A DNA stretch of 64,000 nucleotides from Pseudonocardia alaniniphila (GTDB taxonomy: Bacteria; Actinomycetota; Actinomycetes; Mycobacteriales; Pseudonocardiaceae), in assembly GCF_022524485.1 (NCBI RefSeq), contig NZ_JAKXMK010000042.1, forward strand, positions 1 to 64,000, in the 5' to 3' direction. The notes under the pieces were generated by a model. The model was not told where the DNA came from. It searched no databases and was given only the letters and a program-made list of their open reading frames with translations. The position numbers and the translations under genes are program-made. This document shows, piece by piece, positions 1-9,355 of the stretch. Within the stretch, counting starts at the first letter, position 1; every line of letters begins with the position of its first letter.

Positions 1-485
1 CACAACACGGTGTCCGCGGCGAGGTCGCCGCCGGCGCCCGCCGGGTCGAGCACGGTCTCGAAGGGCGGCTCGGACAGACCCAGCTCCTTCCTGAGGTCGT
101 CGACGGGGAAGCCCCGGTGCGCCAGCAGCCCTGACTCGGTGTGGCGCGCCTCACGCACCAACGCCAGCCACGACGCATGCTCCGTCGTCAGCCGGCACGG
201 CACGGGTCGTCCGGTCGCTGTCGCGACGTAACCGGTGACGACCTCCCGCTCGCCCGACAGCGTGGCCAGCACCTTGGCGTGTGCGGCCAGGAGTAGTGAG
301 CTGATCGGTGTCGCCAGGTCCTCGGCCGCACGGCGCAGCTCTTCCACGAGGTCGTCCGCGATCGGTGCCTCGTGCTCGGCGATAGTGGCGGCCGTATCCG
401 CAGGCCACCGGGGGATCGCGGTGAACCCACCTGCGACGATCACACCACGCCAGAACTCCCGGTCGCTCTCAGTCAGCTTTCCCAT
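1..485 (-). CDS. NRPS condensation-domain protein, C-terminal half, partial (runs off left edge)
   Basis: The visible 161 codons read as the second half of a nonribosomal peptide synthetase condensation domain. An FW pair near residue 11 (LTESDREFW) is followed by a helix ending TPISSLLLAAHAKVLATLSG (residues about 59-78), a strand VVTGYV, and then a region like the usual HQDFPFE segment and the closing 'PLF..V.D' segment (EPPFETVLD). The first half of a C domain, with its catalytic HHxxxDG, is absent: the gene starts here, with GGAGG six bases before ATG. It lies 50 bp downstream of the Pls-type NRPS on the same strand, so the two are probably co-transcribed. What follows beyond the window edge, perhaps an adenylation domain, cannot be seen. 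The family assignment is by motif reading only. Confidence 0.72.
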   Translation of the reverse strand, partial: MGKLTESDREFWRGVIVAGGFTAIPRWPADTAATIAEHEAPIADDLVEELRRAAEDLATPISSLLLAAHAKVLATLSGEREVVTGYVATATGRPVPCRLTTEHASWLALVREARHTESGLLAHRGFPVDDLRKELGLSEPPFETVLDPAGAGGDLAADTVL

Positions 486-535
486 GGTCTTCCCTCCGTC
501 TCACGGTGCATGAACGTGTGCCGTCCACGGGTGGT

Positions 536-3500
536 TCAGTTGGGGGTGCATTCCGGCAGGACCGGCATTTCGCCCCGCAGCTCCCTGGCCGGATTGGCAC
601 CCCAGAGCGTTCGCGGAGGGACCTCTTCGCCCTTCATGAGGAAGGAGTCGGCCGCGATCTCCGCGCCGTCACCGATCGTCACTCCGTAGTGGACGAAGGA
701 GCCGACCCCGAGTGTGACGCCGGAACCGATCTTGGTGAGGTCGGACTTGAATGCGCCGTCCTCCTGCGAGTGGCACTGAACGATGCTTCCCGCATTGAGC
801 GTGCAGTGGTCCCCGATGCTGACGAAGGTCTTCTCCACGAATGCGCAGCCGTCGTCGAAAACGCGCGCCCCGAGGCGCACCCCGAGAAGCCGCCAGATCA
901 TGCTCTTGAACGGTGTGCCGTTGAAGATCTGCAGATACGCCGTGGCCGGCACCTTCCAGAACCGTTCGTGCCGCCAGAAGCTCCGGTCGTAGATCGAGCA
1001 GCCGTCCGGCCGCAGAGCCTGGAGCCGCGTGACGGCCCGTTCGACCAGCACGAAGAAGGCGACGCCGGTCAGCAGGACGAGCAGGTTGGCGATTGCGACG
1101 ACCGACGGCCCGAACACGTGGTAGAGCTCTGCGGCGACCGCGCCGACCGTGACGATCGCGAAGACGTAGAACCAGCGCACCAGCAGGTACAACCCCATCG
1201 TGACGGTGTTGTGCCAGTTCTTGGCGGTGAGCCGGCTGCGCAGCTCGCCTGCGCTCTCCAGATCGAATCCGATATCGCGCTGAACCGATCGCGGGATCTC
1301 GAAGCTCGGGGAGCCCAGGAGTCCGACTCCCTCTCGGATCTCTCCGTCGATCGGGACCATGACCTTCGTCGCGAGGAGGCAGTTGTCGCCTGTCCTGCCC
1401 TGCGCCGGATAGGCGATGTTGTTCCCGAGGAAGTTCTGAGCGCCGATCGACGCGCGGGACACGCGGAAGGATGTGTTCGAGAAGTCGGCGTTGAGGATCG
1501 ACAGTCCGTCGGCGATCACCGTTCCGGTGCCGACAGAGCTCAGGAACGGGCTCTCGTGCTTCACCCGCTGGCCGAAGTTCGACCCGGTCTGCTCGACCCG
1601 GGAAAGGTCGTATCCCATGACACGCAGGTAGTTGACGATGGCGGAGCTGTCACCGAACAGATATGGGAAGAACTTCAGGTTGGTCAGCGCCGTGATCGTC
1701 TTGTGGGCCCAGTAGTGGAAGCCGTACAAGCGGTAGACCTTGTCCGGCGTGATGGCGAGATTGAGCAGGCGCGGCGCGACGACCAGCAGCAGGAGGCCGA
1801 CGATCAGAAGACCGACGAAGAGCACGACGGACGCGGCCGCGACGTCGCGGTAGAACGCCCACGTCGTGAACGCCATCGGACCCGGCTCCAGCAGGGCGCC
1901 GAGCTGCGGGACCTGCGTGAACAGCACGACCGCACCGCCGATCACCAGCGGCAGGCCCACCAGCAGCAAGCTCAGCAGCTGCAGGACGGTGTAGCCGACC
2001 TTGCGCAGGCTGTTGCTGCCGGCCACCTCGACCCGTCGGTAGTTCACCTCGGTCCGCTGCGCACGGGAGCCGTGCCAGCGCTCGCCCGCGGGCACGGCCT
2101 GCCCGGTGTGCAGCGAGGAGGAGTGGCCGAGCTGGGATCCGTCGCCCATCGAGGCACCGATGTCGATCACCGTCTGCTCGCCGACGAACACGTCCTTCCC
2201 GAGGGTGACGGCGCCCGTCTGGATCACGCCGGAGTGCGCGCGGTAGCCCGAGAAGAACGAGTCCTTACGGATGACGGTGCCGTCGCCGATCGTGAGCAGA
2301 TCGGTGCACACGGGCAGGTTCCTGGAGAAGATCGCGACGCCTCGGCCGACCTTCGCGCCCAGCGCGCGCAGGTAGAGCAGGTAGATCGGCGACCCGGCGA
2401 ACAGCGCGAGCGGGCTCGTCTTGATCAGCAGCTTGACGGTCCAGAAGCGGACGTAGGACAGGCTCCAGACGCGGATCTGCTGGGGCTTCCACCGACCGAT
2501 CAGCACCCACTTCGCGAGGATCGGCAGCACGGAGAGTCCGAGGAAGGTTGCCGCACCGAACAGGACCGACCGCTGGTAGATCTCGGCCAGACCGACGCCG
2601 GCGGAGACCCAGTCGATGCCGCGATCGGTGCCCACCGCGGTGAGGAAGGAGTAGCCGAGGAAGACGAGGAGCTGCAGCAGCCCGCAGAGGAAGTACTGGA
2701 ACCTCCCGACAGGAGCCACCACGTCGGGCAGCGCCTCGACCACCTCTTCGGAAGTCGAGGACTCGCCAGGCGCAGTCGCGAGCACCTCAGAGGCCGGTGC
2801 CGGTGCCAGCGCGGTGGCGAGGTTCGTGATGGTCGAGTGTTTGTAGATGTCCTGCATCGCGACGGTGGGGAGGTCGGCGCGCTTGCGGGCCCGTGCGCAG
2901 AAGCGGGCCATGACCATGGAGTCGGCGCCGAGGTCGTCGAAGAAGTGGGCGTCGGCTGGGACGTGCTCGATGCCCAGGACCTCGGCCAGCGCCTCCGCGA
3001 GGAGCTTCTCCGCACCGCTCGGCTCGACGTCGGTGCTCGGGGGCGAGGGGGCCACGGCCGGCTCCGAGATGGCAGGCACGGCCTGGGCGAGCCCGGGCAC
3101 CCGCAACAACAGCTCGAGCTCGGCCAGCTCGCTGCGGTAGCCGCGCATCGCGCCCTGCTGGTCGACCCGGCCGTGGTACTCGATCTCCCCGTCGACGTTG
3201 ACCCGGCCCAGGTCGCCGGTCCGATAGATCCGGCCCGACGGGTTCGCCGGCAGCCCCAGGAAGTCCGGGATGAACGCAGCGTCGGTGAGGTCGTCGCGGT
3301 TCAGGTACCCGCACGAGAGACCGATCCCGGCGATCCCGATCTCACCGATCTCGCCGTGCGGAAGCGCGTGGTGCGGGTCCTCGACGTCCAGGATGACCGT
3401 GCTGTAAGTGGGCAGTGGGATCCCGATGGTCGCCGGCTTGTCGGGGTGCAGCTCGGTCCAGGTGGCCGTCACCGTCGCCTCGGCCGGGCCGTAGACGCTG

Positions 3501-4543
3501 AGCAGCCGCCTGCCGGCACGTTGCCAGCGCGCGGTCAGCTCCTGCGGGCAGGGCTCGCCTGCCACCAGCAGGAACCGCAGGTCCGGCAGCTCGTCCTCGA
3601 TGGTGGCCAGGAGCGTGGGAACGGTCGACATCGCCGTGACGCGGCGCTCGCTGAGGAATGCGTGCAGGTCCCGGCCCAGAAGGCTCGCGCCGGACGGCCG
3701 GGGCACCAGCGTGGCGCCGCAGGCCCACGGCACCCAGATCTCCTCGACCGAGAGGTCGAACGCGATCGTCAGCCCCTGGTAGACCCGGTCGCGGGCCTGG
3801 ATGCCGTACACCTCGGCGGCGACCTTGACGAAGTTGCAGATGCTGGGGTGGTCGACCGCGACGCCGCGCAGGCGGCCGTTGGCGCCGGACGTGTAGATGA
3901 TGTAGGCGAGCTGGTCGTCCAGGATCCCTCGCTCGGCGTCGATGAGCCTGCGCGAGTTCTGCTCGTCGATCAGCCGCTCGGCCAGATCGAGGCTCACGAG
4001 CTCGGTGCCGCGCCCGGTCAGCAGCTCGGGCCGGTCGATGCGGTCGGCCGCGTCGGACGTCGTCAGAACGGTGCGGACGTGGGCGTCCTCGACGATGTAC
4101 GCCATCCGGTCGGTCGGGAAGCTGGTGTCCAGCGGGACGTACGCGGCGCCGATCTTCAGCACGGCGAGCATCGCGATGTAGGAGTCGGCCGGACGGTCGA
4201 ACAGCAGGCCGATGCGGTCGCCGGCGCCGGCGCCGTGCAGACGCAGGTAGCGGGCCACCTGGTTCGCCCGGGCGTCCAGCTCGTCGTAGGTGAGCGACAG
4301 CTCGTCGGAGTCCACCGCGAGCTGGCCTGCGCGGCCGTAGGTCCGGACCCAGTCGCAGCGCGCCTCGAACAGGTGGTCCAGGCGCTCGTCCTGGCGGACG
4401 CGCCAGCCCTGCGCCTCGTGCTTGTCCACGAGCACGAGCTCGGACATCGGCACGAGCTCGCGGCTGGTCAGCGGGTCAGCCGAGCGTGAGCCCGGCAGAT
4501 CGCTCATGACCTGCGAGCGGGGGGCCTGCCTCAGGGTGCTCAC
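536..4543 (-). CDS. Pls/PosA-family membrane NRPS with degenerate adenylation domain
   Basis: A 1335-residue protein laid out as an adenylation-like domain (about 40-480), a carrier domain (about 510-575; FFDDLGADS, phosphopantetheine Ser about 542) and a C-terminal region with hydrophobic helix pairs (about 600-660, 845-910, 1105-1160). These separate three soluble segments with hexapeptide-like turns. This is the layout of poly-lysine synthetase (Pls) type enzymes, where the tandem C-terminal domains join amino acids at the membrane. The adenylation domain is unusual. Core A3 reads YIIYTSGANGRLRG (214-227) instead of SGTTGRPKG, A8 is altered (QGAMRG), and A9/A10 with the catalytic lysine are missing, since only about 60 residues separate A8 from the carrier serine. 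A5 (YGPAEAT) and A7 (YRTGDLGR) remain. Substrate activation in cis is therefore doubtful. Start is GTG with GAGGAG upstream. Confidence 0.88.
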   Translation of the reverse strand: MSTLRQAPRSQVMSDLPGSRSADPLTSRELVPMSELVLVDKHEAQGWRVRQDERLDHLFEARCDWVRTYGRAGQLAVDSDELSLTYDELDARANQVARYLRLHGAGAGDRIGLLFDRPADSYIAMLAVLKIGAAYVPLDTSFPTDRMAYIVEDAHVRTVLTTSDAADRIDRPELLTGRGTELVSLDLAERLIDEQNSRRLIDAERGILDDQLAYIIYTSGANGRLRGVAVDHPSICNFVKVAAEVYGIQARDRVYQGLTIAFDLSVEEIWVPWACGATLVPRPSGASLLGRDLHAFLSERRVTAMSTVPTLLATIEDELPDLRFLLVAGEPCPQELTARWQRAGRRLLSVYGPAEATVTATWTELHPDKPATIGIPLPTYSTVILDVEDPHHALPHGEIGEIGIAGIGLSCGYLNRDDLTDAAFIPDFLGLPANPSGRIYRTGDLGRVNVDGEIEYHGRVDQQGAMRGYRSELAELELLLRVPGLAQAVPAISEPAVAPSPPSTDVEPSGAEKLLAEALAEVLGIEHVPADAHFFDDLGADSMVMARFCARARKRADLPTVAMQDIYKHSTITNLATALAPAPASEVLATAPGESSTSEEVVEALPDVVAPVGRFQYFLCGLLQLLVFLGYSFLTAVGTDRGIDWVSAGVGLAEIYQRSVLFGAATFLGLSVLPILAKWVLIGRWKPQQIRVWSLSYVRFWTVKLLIKTSPLALFAGSPIYLLYLRALGAKVGRGVAIFSRNLPVCTDLLTIGDGTVIRKDSFFSGYRAHSGVIQTGAVTLGKDVFVGEQTVIDIGASMGDGSQLGHSSSLHTGQAVPAGERWHGSRAQRTEVNYRRVEVAGSNSLRKVGYTVLQLLSLLLVGLPLVIGGAVVLFTQVPQLGALLEPGPMAFTTWAFYRDVAAASVVLFVGLLIVGLLLLVVAPRLLNLAITPDKVYRLYGFHYWAHKTITALTNLKFFPYLFGDSSAIVNYLRVMGYDLSRVEQTGSNFGQRVKHESPFLSSVGTGTVIADGLSILNADFSNTSFRVSRASIGAQNFLGNNIAYPAQGRTGDNCLLATKVMVPIDGEIREGVGLLGSPSFEIPRSVQRDIGFDLESAGELRSRLTAKNWHNTVTMGLYLLVRWFYVFAIVTVGAVAAELYHVFGPSVVAIANLLVLLTGVAFFVLVERAVTRLQALRPDGCSIYDRSFWRHERFWKVPATAYLQIFNGTPFKSMIWRLLGVRLGARVFDDGCAFVEKTFVSIGDHCTLNAGSIVQCHSQEDGAFKSDLTKIGSGVTLGVGSFVHYGVTIGDGAEIAADSFLMKGEEVPPRTLWGANPARELRGEMPVLPECTPN

Positions 4544-4726
4544 GCGAACTCCTCAGTCATCGAGGGTGGTGCCGGGTTTCTCGGTCACGAACCAGCTTCG
4601 GCTCCGGCAGCCGTCCGCACGATCGAGCAGGCCCGCCACCTGCCGGTGCGAACCCCCGAACACGGGTAGGGAGAGCCCCAGGTCACGTCGTCACGAGCCC
4701 CGTGAGCCGCTCCGGGCGGGTCGCGG
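4544..4726. other. Intergenic gap between glutamate dehydrogenase and the NRPS locus
   Basis: These 183 bases hold the ribosome-binding site of the NRPS gene (AGGAG just left of the GTG at 4,543) and presumably its promoter. No convincing hairpin terminator, operator or small gene was recognised. Genes on both sides are on the minus strand. Confidence 0.5.
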
Positions 4727-7700
4727 TCAGCGAGCGGCGGCGCGCCGCTCGGACAGCGCGTAGTAGAGGCTCGCGACTTCCTCGATCGGCAGCCGCTCCC
4801 GCTGCCCTTCGGCCAATGCCGCCACCTCGACGACGTCGAGCAGCCCGTGGCCGTGCAGGAGAGCGGCCGACCGCTCCGCCAGACCGCTCGGCACCCCTTG
4901 CCCGGTCAGGGTCGCAGCCCGCTCGGCGGCCGCCTCCGCCTCCCGCCCGCGCAGGAGGGACGGCAGTCGCTGCATGAGCCGGTCGACCAGCGGGGCGAAG
5001 CGGTCGGTCTCGGCGCGGACCTGGAGCGGGGTGGGACGGTTGGTGAGCAACCAGCGCGCCGTGCTGTCCAGCAGCCGGCGTGACTCGAGGACGATCTCGT
5101 CGGTCAGCGCGGCCGTGATCGGGAGTGCGGCGATCTCGGCCCAGAGGCCGGTGAGGCCGAACACCGCGGTGGCCACCTCGTACGCGCGCACCGCGTCCGT
5201 CGGCGTTGCCGAGGTGTCCTCGGCCAGCCGGAAGGCGTAGGTGATCCCGCCGCCGTCGACCATCTCGTTGACCAGCGCCGTGGTCACGATCTCGCGACGC
5301 AATGGGTGAGTGGTCACACCCTCGGGGAAGCGCTCGACCAGCACCGAGGGGAACAGGCCCGCGGCCCGGGGCGCGAACTCGGGCAGGTCGGGCAGGTCGC
5401 TGCGCAGGATCTCGGCCTTGAGGTCGAGCTTCGTGTGGGCGAGCAGGACGGCCAGCTCCGGCGAGCTGAGCCCCTCGCCTGCCCGCTCCCGCTCGGCGAT
5501 CTCCTCCGGACCGGGCAGCACCTCGAGAGCGCGGTCCAGCCCGCGCCGCCGCGCCAGGTCGTCGATCATCCGGGCGTGCACTGCGAGCGTCGTGGAGGCG
5601 TACGCGCGTGCGATGCCGAGCTCCGCGTTCTGGGCCCGGTTGCCGGCGAGCACGAGCCCGGCGACGTCGTCGGTCATCTCCACGAGCAGCGCGTCACGGC
5701 CTGCGCGGTCGAGCTCGCCGGCGGCCACCAGCCGGTCGAGCATGATCTTGATGTTGACCTCGTGGTCGGAGCAGTCGACGCCCGCCGAGTTGTCGATGGC
5801 GTCGGTATTGATCTTCCCGCCGCCGCGGGCGAACTCGATCCGCCCGCGCTGGGTCGCCCCCAGGTTGCCGCCCTCGCCGACCACCTTTGCCCGCAACCGG
5901 GCGCCGTCGACGCGGATCGCGTCGTTGGCCTTGTCCCCGACGTCCGCGTGGGTCTCGGCGCTCGACTTGACGTACGTACCGATGCCGCCGTTCCACAACA
6001 GGTCGACCGGGGCCAGCAGGATCGCACGGATCAGCTCCGGCGGGCTCATCGCGGTCACCTCCTCGGGGAGGAGGAGCGCCGCCCTCATCTCCGGCCCGAC
6101 GGGCACCGCTTTGGCGGTGCGCAGCCACACACCGCCGCCCGGGCTGATCGCGCTGCGGTCGTAGTCGTCCCACGACGAGCGCGGCAGGTCGAACAACCGG
6201 CGACGTTCGGCGTAGCTGCGCGCCGGATCGGGGTCCGGGTCGACGAACACGTGCCGGTGGTCGAACGCCGCCACCAACCGGATGTGCTCCGACAGGAGCA
6301 TCCCGTTGCCGAACACGTCGCCGGACATGTCCCCGACCCCGACCGCTGTGAAGTCCTGGGTCCGCGTGTCCACACCGAGCTCCCGGAAGTGGCGCCGGAC
6401 GCTTTCCCAGGCACCGCGCGCGGTGATCCCCATGGCCTTGTGGTCGTACCCGACCGACCCGCCCGAGGCGAATGCGTCCCCCAGCCAGAACCGGTATCGG
6501 GCTGCGACGTCGTTGGCGACGTCGGAGAAGCGGGCCGTGCCCTTGTCGGCCGCGACGACCAGGTAGGGATCGTCGCCGTCGTGGCGCACCACTGCGGATG
6601 GAGGTGTGGTGGTCACGAGGCCGTCCGCGGAGCTCACCACGTTGTCCGTCACGTCGAGCAGCCCCGAGATGAAGGTGCGGTAGCACGCCTCGACCTCGTC
6701 CGGTCCCGGCGCCGCCGCCGCGACCACGAACCCGCCTTTCGCCCCCACCGGCACGATCACCGCGTTCTTCACCGACTGCGCCTTGACCAGCCCCAATACC
6801 TCGGTGCGGTAGTCCTGCGGGCGGTCCGACCAGCGCAAACCGCCGCGCGCGACGGGACCGAACCGCAGATGGACGCCTTCCAGCCGCGGTGAGTAGACGA
6901 AGATCTCGAACCGCGGCCGTGGCGCGGGCATGTCGGGCACCGCCGCGGGGTCGATCTTGAACGACAAGTGCGGCTGCGCGGTGAACCAGTTGGTCCGCAC
7001 CGTCGCGGTGATCAGAGCGAGATGCCCGCGCAGGATCCGGTCGGCGTCGAGGCCGGTGACGTCCTCGATCAGCGCGGTGACCTCGGCCAGGGCGGCCGCA
7101 GTGCGCTCCGCCCGTTCGTCGGGCCGGGGGAGCGGGTCGAAACGGGCGTGGAAGAGCCCGACCAGCGCCCGTGCCGCGGCGGGATGGGCGAGGAGGATGT
7201 CGGCGATGTACGGGGGATCGAACGGACCTCCGAGCTGGGCTGCGTAGCGCGCGTATGCCCGCAGCACCGCCACGTCGCGCCAGTCGAGCCCGGCGTGCAG
7301 GACCAGCGCGTTGAACCGGTCGGCCACGGCGTCGCCGTCCCACACCGCCCGGAAGGCGGCGCAGAACCGCTCCTGCGTCTCCCGCCGACGGCGCCCGACC
7401 ATGCCACGTGCGGTGGCGGCGTCGACCCCGAGCCCGAAGTCGTAGATCCAGCACCGGCGCCCGTCCGGGCGGATGATCTCGTAGGGCCGCTCGTCGAGCA
7501 CCTCGACGCCGAGGCTCTGGAGTGCCGGTAGCACCGCGGACAGCGAGATCCCCGCGCCGCGCAGGAACAGGCGGAAATGCAGCTCGTCACCGCCGCCGCC
7601 GAACTCGCTCGACAGTTCCAGGTGGGGCTCGTCGCCCAGCTCCCGGATGCGCCGGAGGTCGGCGAGCGCCCGGACGGGGTCGACGTCGTCCCGGTAGCCC

Positions 7701-9280
7701 TGCGGGACGCCGGCCAGCTCGTCGGCGATCTCGTCGTCGTCGGCGCCCGCGGCGTCGAGGACCCAGTCGTCCCAGGTCAGGATGGCCGCCGCGAGCTGCG
7801 CCTGCAGCCGGTCCCGGTCCGGCGCCGGAGCAGTGGGCTCGACCTGGACGGTGAAGTGGACCAGCGCGGGCACCGACTCACCGAGTTCCACGCTGTGGTC
7901 GATGCGCCACCCGCCCAGCTCGCGCAACAGCACCGTCTGCATGGCAGAGCGGGCCTGGGGCGAGTACCGGTCGTGCGGCAGGTAGACCAGGCAGGAGATG
8001 AACCGCCCGTAGGGCTCCCGGCGGAGGAACAGGCGCAGCCGCCGGGGCTGGGTGAGGCCCAGCACGCCAACCGCTGTCTCGTGCACGTCTTCCGCGGTGG
8101 CCCAGAACAGCTCGTCACGCGGGTGGCGGGAGATCACGTCGAGCATCCGTTGCCCGGACCAGGACTCCAGCGGGACACCCGCGAGCCGCACCGCCGCGCG
8201 CACCCGCCGCTCGACGACCGGGGTGTCCAGCACGTTCTCATGCAGGGCGGCCGCCGTGAACAGCCCGAGGAACCGGTGTTCGCCGACGACGTCTCCGTCG
8301 GCGTCGACGATCGCGATGTCGAGGTGATGGGGATGCTCCGGGCGCAGCACGCGGCTGGGTGCGTCGGACCGGGTGAGGACCACCGGGGGAGCGGTGCCCG
8401 GCAGCCAGGGATCGCGGCCGACGGCGTCGTGGACGTCGTCGCGGCGCAGCACACCCAGGCCGGACCCCGGCACCGCGCGGAACCGGGGCGGGTCGACGGA
8501 ACGGTCGACCTCGTGGCGCCGGTACCCGAGGAAGAGGAAGCGACCGTCGTGGAGCCATTCCAGCAGGTCGGCGACGTCCTGCCGCTCGTCGCCGGGCGAC
8601 CCGGGCCGTTCGGCCAGCTCGGCTGCCACCTGTCGCACCGTCGCGGCGATTCGCTCGCGGTCCTGCTCCACCTCGCGAAGTACGCCGAGCACGTCGTGCA
8701 ACTCGGCGCCGAGGTCCTCGTTCTCCTCGGTCGAGATCGGGTCCAGCTCGAGCCGCATCCACTCCTCGACGAGGGTGTCCGCGGGCGGCTCCTCCCACGC
8801 GACGGCGGGCAGCACCTCCACGAGTTCGCCCCGGCTCGTGCGGCGCACGACGACCATCGCGTGGATGACCCGGCGGACCCGCAATCCGACCCGGCCCACC
8901 CCTGCCAGCATGGACTGGACGAGGAAGGGCACGTCGTCGCTGATCACGTCGACGACGGCGGTACCTGCGGGAACCGCGCCGCGGATCTCGACGATCGGAT
9001 CGCCGGGCTCCCGGTGCCTGGCCAGCCGCAGGTGGGTGCGGGCGGCCTCGGAGAGGGCGGCGGTGGCGCCGGCCGGGTCGTCGGATCCGAGGGCCGCGGC
9101 AGGGGTGTGGCGTGCGTAGAGGCGGCGCAGTTCGGCGGACTGCGGATCCGCCGCGTCGATGGACGCGGCGGTCTCCTGCCTCGTACGACTCACCGCACGG
9201 ACCCGCTGCGCTCGGCCGGCCCAGCGGTAGACGTCACAGCGCGCTCGCTCACCGCTCCTCCCCGTGGGACTCGCGTGCAC
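4727..9280 (-). CDS. gdh: NAD-specific glutamate dehydrogenase, large (GDH-180) type
   Basis: A 1517-residue enzyme of the very large NAD-dependent glutamate dehydrogenase class (L-glutamate to 2-oxoglutarate plus ammonium), as in Streptomyces and mycobacteria, usually about 1600 residues. A long N-terminal regulatory region is followed by the catalytic core. It contains GGLRWSDRPQDYRTEV, the lysine-rich KAQSVKNAVIVPVGAKGGF (about 815-850) and a dinucleotide-binding segment GEGGNLGATQRGRIEFA (about 1135). No frameshift or missing core motif was seen. The start is uncertain: the GTG at 9,280 has no clear ribosome-binding site, and a GTG at 9,193 (protein beginning VSRTRQE) would also fit. It appears to be a single-gene unit, likely housekeeping nitrogen and carbon metabolism unrelated to its neighbours. 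Confidence 0.93.
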   Translation of the reverse strand: MHASPTGRSGERARCDVYRWAGRAQRVRAVSRTRQETAASIDAADPQSAELRRLYARHTPAAALGSDDPAGATAALSEAARTHLRLARHREPGDPIVEIRGAVPAGTAVVDVISDDVPFLVQSMLAGVGRVGLRVRRVIHAMVVVRRTSRGELVEVLPAVAWEEPPADTLVEEWMRLELDPISTEENEDLGAELHDVLGVLREVEQDRERIAATVRQVAAELAERPGSPGDERQDVADLLEWLHDGRFLFLGYRRHEVDRSVDPPRFRAVPGSGLGVLRRDDVHDAVGRDPWLPGTAPPVVLTRSDAPSRVLRPEHPHHLDIAIVDADGDVVGEHRFLGLFTAAALHENVLDTPVVERRVRAAVRLAGVPLESWSGQRMLDVISRHPRDELFWATAEDVHETAVGVLGLTQPRRLRLFLRREPYGRFISCLVYLPHDRYSPQARSAMQTVLLRELGGWRIDHSVELGESVPALVHFTVQVEPTAPAPDRDRLQAQLAAAILTWDDWVLDAAGADDDEIADELAGVPQGYRDDVDPVRALADLRRIRELGDEPHLELSSEFGGGGDELHFRLFLRGAGISLSAVLPALQSLGVEVLDERPYEIIRPDGRRCWIYDFGLGVDAATARGMVGRRRRETQERFCAAFRAVWDGDAVADRFNALVLHAGLDWRDVAVLRAYARYAAQLGGPFDPPYIADILLAHPAAARALVGLFHARFDPLPRPDERAERTAAALAEVTALIEDVTGLDADRILRGHLALITATVRTNWFTAQPHLSFKIDPAAVPDMPAPRPRFEIFVYSPRLEGVHLRFGPVARGGLRWSDRPQDYRTEVLGLVKAQSVKNAVIVPVGAKGGFVVAAAAPGPDEVEACYRTFISGLLDVTDNVVSSADGLVTTTPPSAVVRHDGDDPYLVVAADKGTARFSDVANDVAARYRFWLGDAFASGGSVGYDHKAMGITARGAWESVRRHFRELGVDTRTQDFTAVGVGDMSGDVFGNGMLLSEHIRLVAAFDHRHVFVDPDPDPARSYAERRRLFDLPRSSWDDYDRSAISPGGGVWLRTAKAVPVGPEMRAALLLPEEVTAMSPPELIRAILLAPVDLLWNGGIGTYVKSSAETHADVGDKANDAIRVDGARLRAKVVGEGGNLGATQRGRIEFARGGGKINTDAIDNSAGVDCSDHEVNIKIMLDRLVAAGELDRAGRDALLVEMTDDVAGLVLAGNRAQNAELGIARAYASTTLAVHARMIDDLARRRGLDRALEVLPGPEEIAERERAGEGLSSPELAVLLAHTKLDLKAEILRSDLPDLPEFAPRAAGLFPSVLVERFPEGVTTHPLRREIVTTALVNEMVDGGGITYAFRLAEDTSATPTDAVRAYEVATAVFGLTGLWAEIAALPITAALTDEIVLESRRLLDSTARWLLTNRPTPLQVRAETDRFAPLVDRLMQRLPSLLRGREAEAAAERAATLTGQGVPSGLAERSAALLHGHGLLDVVEVAALAEGQRERLPIEEVASLYYALSERRAAAR

Positions 9281-9355
9281 ATCGGGGACCGGTCACATTA
9301 GCCGGGCTTCACCGACCCCGCCGGAGAGCGCAGAAGGACATGCGTGACGAGATGA

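Noticed and set aside
506..4489. Very long open frame (1327 codons) on the plus strand opposite the NRPS gene
   Set aside because: Composition rich in Arg/Glu/Asp/Val with no domain motif. It is the antisense reading of a GC-rich gene with strong third-position bias.
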